From Cladopsammia gracilis (lineage: Eukaryota > Cnidaria > Anthozoa > Scleractinia > Dendrophylliidae): a stretch of 64,000 nt of DNA. Below the pieces are notes generated by a model. That model worked only from the letters and a program-made list of their open reading frames with translations. It was not told the origin of the DNA and searched no databases. Numbering within the stretch: the stretch's first letter is position 1; each line of letters begins with the position of its first letter. The stretch lies in assembly GCA_022457155.1 (NCBI GenBank), contig JAJGOT010000314.1, positions 715,501 to 779,500 of the forward strand. The letters run 5' to 3'. Positions 56,383-64,000 of the stretch are shown here, in pieces. The translations under genes and the position numbers were made by a program.

Positions 56383-59300
56383 CTATTTAACAAACAAAAA
56401 TCCACTGTAGGATGAACCGCGGTAACGCATATTCCCTCTGTCCACTACCCCACGAAGCGACTGCCAACAAGAATTCTCCACTGTTACGCAACCTTCGCTT
56501 ACTGTTCCAGGATGTAAGCCCATTCTATCGCGCCCTGTTGCGGTAGATTGATAGTAGCCATAGTAACCAGAGTTGTCCTCTTTCTTGGGGTACAGATTGT
56601 ACCAGTCAATAGAGTACGTTGGGTTAGTGCGCCTTTTTCCAATAAGGTACTCTCCTCGTGGGGTGGGTCCTCCTTCTCTATCATCTCTTGTCTCGAGGGG
56701 TGTTACTGTACCACAGGTTGCCGAATACCCACCCCTGTTAGCAAATAATAAAAATACGTTTATCACTTCATATTAAAAATAGTTGGTCCCTCACACACTC
56801 ATTTAGTTTTACCTTGAAATGCTTTGTTGCAAGATAGTCAACATCGCATTTTCCAAAACATCTTGAATAGCATATTTCCTAGCGTAATATAGCCACTCAA
56901 AATTAGTCGCCTCCCCCAATAATCGCCTCTTGTATGGAAATGGTTGAAATAATAGCTCTGCCTCCCTTTCCTCAACCTCCTACTCTGTACAGCAGTAAAC
57001 CCTGAGTATGGCATAGAGATAGAATCAGATGAGGTATGACTTGTTGAGATCCAGACAATGTTATTAATCAGTTTTAAATAGTGATTGGGAATTTTAGTAA
57101 TTTAATGAAATGATGAAAAAAAAAATACTTTGGACTCAAAAACTTGCGATCTGATTTGTTTTGTACGACTAATTCTTATGTCAAAATAAGCTTACTTTTC
57201 ACACTTTTTATGTCACAAGCGTTTTGAAACTTGCATTAATATACGGTTACAATTAATTCTGCCGTGGATTGACCATTTAAATAGCTGTTATAAATTAAGG
57301 CAGCATTTTCCTGTAATATCTTGATTAAACTTAAACATTTTCTGACATTTTTGTTTTAGACATATGTTAAAAACGTCAGAAAAAAAGCGTTTCGAGACTT
57401 TTTTTTAATTAATTTGTTCCAAACACAGTCAAGTGGTTTTCAACTTGTGTTTTATTGGGTTTCTAAACTCATTTTGATCCAGCTGACCAGATAAGGGTAT
57501 TGCTAATAACTAGCTGTCACGCCGTGTCAGTGAACAATAATTTGCATTATCTCGGCTCCCACAAGAAAAGAAACCAGTCATAAAAAAGAAAGTGTTTCAT
57601 GTTTGTTGTCCTTTAGTCATGTTCAAACTGTGAGTAGGCAGTCATCTTTACTGTAGTTGCCGACTATAATAGCCAGCCAGTTGCCATGGTTACTAATGAC
57701 AGCCCTGATTATAATTATGAGTAAATGAGAAGATAATTTTAGTGCCAAATTACATTTCAGCATTTTCTAAAGTGAATGTTCCTATTTAGTTTTCAATTAA
57801 TTGTGAAATTGTTACAATCAAATCCTGCTTTATGGACAGTCCTGCTTTTAAAATACACAGACCTCCCCCCCCCCCCATTGCTAAGGACAGTTTCCTCTAT
57901 CCCAACGGAATTTAAGTCAAAATAAATTGTTTTCTACAAAATTACCTTGCTTTAATCGGGACAACAACGGTCTCAACAGTGTTAGTATAAATGGGTATGA
58001 CTGTTTTGTAACAGATAATAATAAATTTAATTATTAAGACCTCTTCACTAGCTATATGTACTCGTAGAGACAAACTTTAAGAGCGATTTAACGACAACAT
58101 CAAATAAGTCTACTGGTATGGGTAAAACCCTAAACTGTGGCCATTCAATTGAAATCTACATATGTACAGGTAAATTGTGCTTTAGTTTTTCAATACTTTT
58201 TGAAAGGAAATTTCGAATATTTTGCCACTACTAAGACTTTAAAGTGTTAAACTCACTTACTTCGTGCATGTGATGCTGTTGGAGCTTCTGTAAAAATTAC
58301 ACACCACCGCATTTGAGTTGCTACTTGGCCCCCCTGCAGGACTTAATAATTATGATAAAAAAATTATATTAATAGACTGAAATAAATTACTGAACATAGC
58401 GTAACAATTACAGAAATTACCTGGTTTACGTATAGGCTTACTTATTCAGAATAAAAATTCTACAATTCTTGTAAAGACCTGTGAAGCAGTGATAGAGGAC
58501 AGTATGGCAAAAGTTCACTTCAGGTTCTGTTCGAAATAATGTCAAGAATTAAAAATTTAATAATTATGTAACTTCCCGTTTACTTTTACCTTATTTACTT
58601 AGGGGAATTAAAGAGTTTTTATTATAAGTATGCACATATAATATTATTTTCAAAAGAAACCAAAATCAAAAGCACCCGATGAGGCATGTTTATAAAAATA
58701 CTTGAAATGGTGTTCTACTGTTTTTCCAAATCATTTTTGTGGCTATTTGCACTTGCACATTAGACACTTTGCTCAAACAGAAAGCTGTTAAAAATGAAAG
58801 CCAGGCAGTGTGTGTCACAAGTTGCAATGCCCCATGTGGAGCGGCTCATGTTTTTTTCCCCTTGTCTCAATGGAGTGAACTTCTCCTATTGTTGCCATGG
58901 GTATTAATTAGCTTGACTTTAAATCTAGCACCATTTCTTTGGTAAAGAATTACAAGTCTCTGAAAACTTTATAAGACCTTCCATTACCAACATTTAATGC
59001 CCCTTTTTCAGTCCTTTTACAAAGCCACTTTTTCTATTTGAATTCAACTAATATGCAATCCATTGATTATAAACACAACTGGAAAGAGATATGCAGAAAC
59101 CTTTTCAGAAGGAAAGCAGCTGGTTGTAAAAAAAGGAAAAACTTCCATGCCTGGTGTATTTTAGTCCTTTTCAAATTTTTGAATAGCATGTCATCTTTAC
59201 TGTACAAAATACAAAAATTATGTCATTTCCCACCATGATAGTCAGTACAGTTGCCGGCTGTTAATGACAGTCCTGTGTCACAAAAGTTTGAGGCAACATT

Positions 59301-59562
59301 TCTCTAAAGAAAACTCTGGTTTTTAGTGAAATTTATTTAGAATTTTTAAGGTCACTGAAGCCTTCCTTCCCAAAACGATCTGTGTAAACTGATCAACACC
59401 TCTGATATGCTACTACCAGTATCTGGGATAGTCAAATTGTGTATGAATTTAGTCTGCATTAATTTCCACTTACCTTGATCGTCTGCGTCGGCCCCACCAG
59501 GAGAATGCTTCGCTGGTGAGCATTGCCAATAACAAAAACACAAGAATCACCTTTGGGTTCAT
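56383..59562 (-). CDS. Secreted Tlde1/DUF2778-like protein, copy B, two exons
   Basis: Reconstructed from complement 59,474-59,562 (exon 1, 29 codons plus 2 bases) and complement 56,383-56,734 (exon 2), giving 146 residues, with the same donor, acceptor and phase as copy A. The signal peptide MNPKVILVFLLLAMLTSEAF is identical in protein sequence to A. The Arg-rich region is much shorter (WWGRRRRS against about 23 residues in A). Exon 2 keeps GGPTPRGEYLIGKRR, DWYNLYPKKEDNSGYYGYY and MGLHPGTVSEGCVTV, with the presumed catalytic His and Cys, and the extra Cys of SATCGTV and NSCW. Many residues differ from A outside these blocks, more than in DDX1, consistent with faster evolution. Role as in copy A: export is predicted; action on peptidoglycan is inferred from the motif. 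Confidence 0.65.
56993..57033 (+). other. Possible small exon or relic (copy B)
   Basis: Counterpart of 20,095-20,135, with CTGTACAG before and GTATGA after; frame VNPEYGIEIESDE. Function unknown. Confidence 0.22.
57034..59473. other. Intron of the copy B Tlde1-like gene, unannotated
   Basis: Matches copy A 20,136-22,830 without the poly-C MITE. It contains a short B-specific block near 58,690-58,735. The small frame at 59,038-59,238 is conserved with A, but no motif is recognised. Confidence 0.5.
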
Positions 59563-59775
59563 TTTCTGCCAAAAAAGAGAAAAGTTAATAAAACCGTAAA
59601 ACTTAAACAGTAAAGACAGGTTTTATCTACACTTGCAAACCAGAAACTAAAATGTGACAAAAACCACTGACTGGAAATCAAAAAATATTCTATTTATTTA
59701 CAGCTGCCAAATGGCTGTCTTTTTCAGCAATTTAAGACAGATACAAGACTAAATTTGCAACCACAAGTATTTAAT

Positions 59776-60591
59776 TAGCCTGCGAGCAGGCTCTACCATT
59801 TAGGTTTTGCGCGCGAGTGCTATGCGAGCCGCGAAGCTGCGAATTACGAGTGAGAAAAGTAGAGCCTGCACGTAAGGCCCCGATTCACGAATTCCGCTTT
59901 TTTAGCTGTCATCACTTTGTCATTATACAGATTTTAATTGCTTACCTAATGGCTTAAGTATAGTTGAAACCGCAAGGGAAAACACTCAGTAAAAGTTCAA
60001 ACATTTCATACAACAACACATAGTTATGTATAGTTTGCAAGATTTTCAATTAAAAAAAAGATTGACCAGTAAACAAAAGAAAAATGAATCGATTTGGGCC
60101 CGTGGGTATTGAAAAATTTGAAAAAAAAAATGTGAAAATTTTACCGCAAATAGGGCATTGTCACTGCCCGACTTCCGGTCACATACTAGGAGGAGTAATA
60201 ATTGCAAAATAGTCACTGAATATGTTTTGCTGATAAGTCCTTTTAAGACAAGCTCAATAAATTTCAGTGCTTTTAAAAATAATAGAAAAACCATCGTCCA
60301 CTACAAAAAGAGATACACGTCTGTATGAAGCTGGAAACCGCCTGATTCTCACTTGACAACCCGTTGACGTGGCGATGAGTAACGCTTTTTTTGTTTTCTT
60401 TCAAAAGCCATGGCACCTGTCATATTTCACCAATCAGATTGCTGCGATCGTCGGCAAACGCGGGGAATTCAAAAATCAATAGCCAGAGTGCAGGCTCACT
60501 TTTCCTCGCCCCAAACTTCTCGCGGGCTTCGCCGGCTTCCTCGCCAAGATACTCGTGTGATACCCCAAACAAGTGAGCCTGCTCGCAGGCT
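59776..60591. mobile_element. MITE-like element with CCTGCGAGCAGG ends (copy B, without LINE insert)
   Basis: The ends TAGCCTGCGAGCAGGCTC and GAGCCTGCTCGCAGGC are inverted; AGTATTTAAT flanks both sides (59,766-59,775 and 60,592-60,601). It is the uninterrupted form of 23,181-24,577. Confidence 0.8.
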
Positions 60592-60601
60592 AGTATTTAA
60601 T

Positions 60602-63600
60602 AGCAAAATATTACAGTAACTGTTACAGTCCACAACAAAGATGCCTAGAAAAGCAATGTCAACATCAGGTTTTATTTTAAACTTGAACTGAAAAAGGAGG
60701 AGGAAAGCAGCCTTGGTGAGAAATGACAAACTCTTCTAAACAAACAAGGTAATTTACTGGATTGAAAAATGTTTTGACACTACAGAAATTGTTTTGGAAG
60801 TTTCTGAGCTCCCACTTTCTCATGAGTTTATCAGATTCAGGAAAAGTTTGACTTTTTAAATGAGTGTTCATAGTAAAACATTTTTTTTTAATTGTTGTTG
60901 CAAGCCTTTTTTTAACTCATTTAGAAAATATTATAAAATCGTGAAGCAAGAGTACAGTATGCGCACTGATAAACAACCCATGAAATCATCTCATTTGGAA
61001 TTTTTTGTTGTGCTGAGGAATCTCAGGACTCACTGGGCAGTTTGTGAGTGCTTCATGTTTAGGTATGTGTATCAGAGGCTTGGAGTTAATGTTCAGTTCC
61101 AGATATCGAACTACTGTATTTAAAAGATGGGGTAAAAAAGAACTTTAAGTATCTCGATTTTTTGTTGGTCAGTATAAAACAGACATGCACTACTGCCTAC
61201 AGACTGGGTAGAAAACACAGACTCTGTAAAAAAATGTGCAGATGCCGCAGACTGCGGACTGATGATGAAACGCAGACTTGGTATAAAACAATGGACTGAG
61301 ATTTAGGTGGCCGAACAAAGTTTTGATAGGTTGTGAGTATATGTCATTCGTTAGGGCATTGTGAGAAAGGTTGCAGCTAATCAGAAGCTGAAACTTGGCA
61401 AAAGGAAAAAATAGTGATGGAAAATTTTAATAGCTAAAATTTGCGCTTTGGACTGTTTCCATGGCAACATGGATAAGTGAAAACAACCCTAAAATTCACT
61501 TTTGCATGGTTTACATAAAATCCAGTCATTAGATTTTCTTGTGAACTTACACACAGCTTACATTAAATACCGGTAATTCTTATTGTTTAAAATTGGCTCA
61601 ACCAATAATTAAATAAGGGTTTTTTAAATATTCAAGAACATAGCTTCCAGTCAATATTGATCATGTCACAGAATTCCTTTGTTAGACTTCTGTTTTAAAG
61701 TTCTCATGATTTGAAATGAGACACAAATAAGAATTCTGACAAATTTCATGAAATTTTATTGAGTGGATCTTGAGAAATTGTCGTTTGTGTACATTGTTTA
61801 CAAAATGGAGCTGTCACACATTCTTTCTAAAAACCCTCTCTGTCACGCAAATTGCCACGAAACTGTGTTCAGTCACCTTAAAAATGGCCATCAAATACAT
61901 AAAATTGTGATATAATATTAAGTGCAGTTAAGTCAGTGGAAAAAATATCCAGTGGACAAAACTTCACTTTCTGTGCCTGGAAAAAGTTAACAGGTCACAG
62001 TGGTAAAACAGAATTTGCTTTATAATGTGGCCATCCAGGGGTTGAACTTAAGTTTTTAGTCCACTAGTTAGCGTGCATCTATCGAGTTATGGATGCACCC
62101 GGGAAGTTTGGAGAGCACCGGAGAAGCGTAAGAGTTGCTCAAGGCGATAGCCGAGAGTAACTCTAGCTTCTCGAGTGCTCTCCAAACTTTCCAAGTACAT
62201 CCATAACTCGATAGATGCACAGCTAAAAGCATGAACCAATTCTTTTATAACATAGCGAAAGGAAAAGAAAAAATACATATATTGATTGCATGACTGAACG
62301 AAAAAAGGCGCAAAAATTATTGCCGCGTATCGCAGTTCACCTTGGCGAAGCTGAATGAAAGTTCAGCTTGGCAAAGCTGTTCAAACCTGCGCTTGACCTG
62401 GAAAAAATGAACAAGCACAATTTTCTGAAAATGTCTTCCAACAATTGGCTTTGAAATATGGAATATGCTTTATGCTTCCTTGAAAATGTTCCTAAACATT
62501 GTTTGAAGCGGATTGGAACCGAAAAATCTCACTACGCGACTGTAGGAACTAAAACGAGCAAGTTTGTATTTTTTCGCATCACAGGTTTTTATGTGCAAGT
62601 TTTGTCGAACTCAGTCTGCTCAATGGAGAAATGGTTCATAAACTAAAACGGAGACTCGCTGTGTAGTCCAAAAGCCCGGCGTTGTTAACTGGAGAGAACA
62701 ACTTATGCTTTCAGTATGGATTGACTTCGGACTTGAAATGTGTGGACTAAAGATGGGGGTTCTTAAGCAAATGGTCCCTGTCAAAACAAGAACAATTCAA
62801 CTTGCTTAAACTTGTAAAATTAATTTTCTGGAAAGCTGGCGCTAAAGGAAGGGACTAAAAAGCTACATCGAGTGCAGGCAACGTTTTTTTTAACGTTAAT
62901 TTGTGTCCAAATGTATTAATTTTTGTAAGACTGCCTCGATTGTAGTTTTTTCAAATCTGATAAGCTTAGCTTTTCGCTCTCTGTTCAGTTGCATGCTTGT
63001 TCAGTTTGTTTTTCAATTCTGAATTGAAGTCTTTACATACACAACATTCTCTGCAATTCTACTGCTGTATTTCATGTTGTCTGTTGTTTTATAATAGGTA
63101 TAATTTCCATAGAAAACCTCGGTTTGTGAAATTTTAGCGTAGCGTGGTCGCGAGTAAACTTGTAAACATCGCGCCGCCAAGATAAAAAACTAACATTATT
63201 ATAAGACTTTTGTTAAATAAGCTAAGTTTTTTGGCATTTTCATAAAGACAATGTCAATAAATTAATAATTGAGGCTTGATTTGTGTAGACTTTTGCTTCC
63301 ACCCAGATATTTACGATGTTGTTCTCCATTTAAAACGCGTTGAAAAGGAGTGAGCGAGAAAAATTATGCTCAGTGGCATTTACACACGTCATTTCTATGA
63401 TAAAAATTTGTCTATACGCATGGGCATGCATATGTTGAGTTATAGATGTACGCTGGCGCTATTGAATTAGATTGGGCAAATTTCCTAGCTATGTTATAAC
63501 AAAGTTCTGCTAGTAAGATTTTTTCTACTGGCAAAACTAGTAAGGTCACCAGCTATTTTTTTGCAGTCATTTTCCCTTTGATGACTGAAAATATGGTAAA

Positions 63601-64000
63601 AATACCTAAAATAATTAATAGTATACTGTTAATTTTGTAGTCTTCTTTGCCAGTGTTGTCCTGTCATTTCTTTGGTGGCTTGAGGTTGTCGGGCAAGACG
63701 TTATAATCGTCGGTCATGTTACCGGTAGTCTTAGAGGTTGAGGGCCTCTTGCAAAAGTGGTAATGTTAGACATCTACAACAAAATTGGCTCACAAAGGGT
63801 GAAATTCATTCTCTTCTGTCATGTTGCTGATTCCAACAAAATGTGAATGCGTAGATTAAGTGTGCGCAGGTTCTGTGTAAAACCACGCTTATTTTCTCCC
63901 GTAGATGACATTCGATGTCTGAATGTTTGACACAAAATTCTCCAGGAACGTTCACTTTTTCCCTCCAACTTTTATTAGAGAAATGCTTACTCGCAAAAGT
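60602..64000. other. Unannotated region nearly identical to copy A, running off the window
   Basis: Matches 24,588-28,003 with very few substitutions. It contains the foldback repeat at about 62,070-62,240 with a shortened left arm. No gene recognised. The position equivalent to the gypsy insertion would fall about 0.5 kb past the window end. Confidence 0.5.

Overview
This is intron-rich, AT-rich animal nuclear DNA with long introns, microexons, a Ty3/gypsy LTR retrotransposon, tRNA-derived SINEs, a LINE tail and many foldback MITEs. The gene content and repeat style resemble an anthozoan cnidarian (coral or sea anemone). That assignment is inference; no diagnostic marker gene was found. There are no rRNA genes, CRISPR arrays or bacterial operons.

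The main structure is a direct tandem duplication. Copy A (about 1 to 28,470, possibly further) and copy B (about 39,266 to the window end) carry the same genes in the same order. Each begins with an array of 23-bp minisatellite units. Then comes the helicase and C-terminal part of a DDX1-type DEAD-box RNA helicase on the + strand: 18 exons, 443 codons plus stop, every splice site and phase intact in both copies. Downstream, on the - strand, is a degraded fragment and then an intact two-exon copy of a small secreted protein. It combines a signal peptide, an Arg-rich stretch and a bacterial-looking DUF2778/Tlde1 (L,D-transpeptidase-like) domain. Splicing the two exons is my reconstruction; the intron phase matches in both copies.

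Between the copies (28.5-39.2 kb) lie two large mobile structures. One is a Ty3/gypsy element with two apparently identical 170-bp LTRs and a 5-bp target duplication, but with coding breaks. The other is a 4.0-kb foldback structure: terminal inverted repeats of about 115 bp enclose two opposed arrays of a 21-bp unit around a short spacer. Then follow about 1.9 kb with nothing recognised.

Comparing A with B shows many insertions present in one copy and absent from the other, often with clean target-site duplications and an empty site in the partner: SINE, LINE tail, TTAA-flanked foldbacks, TA-flanked MITEs and elements with 8- or 9-bp duplications. Divergence is uneven: the last 3-4 kb (24.6-28 kb against 60.6-64 kb) is almost identical, while the middle is clearly more diverged. 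A and B could be true tandem duplicates, or two haplotypes joined end to end by an assembler; the sequence alone does not decide.

Copy B of DDX1 has no upstream exons in the 24 kb before it, so it is 5'-truncated, yet most coding differences from A are silent. The most interesting biology is the secreted Tlde1-like gene, a candidate transfer of a bacterial peptidoglycan-targeting domain into an animal, in two intact and two decayed copies here.
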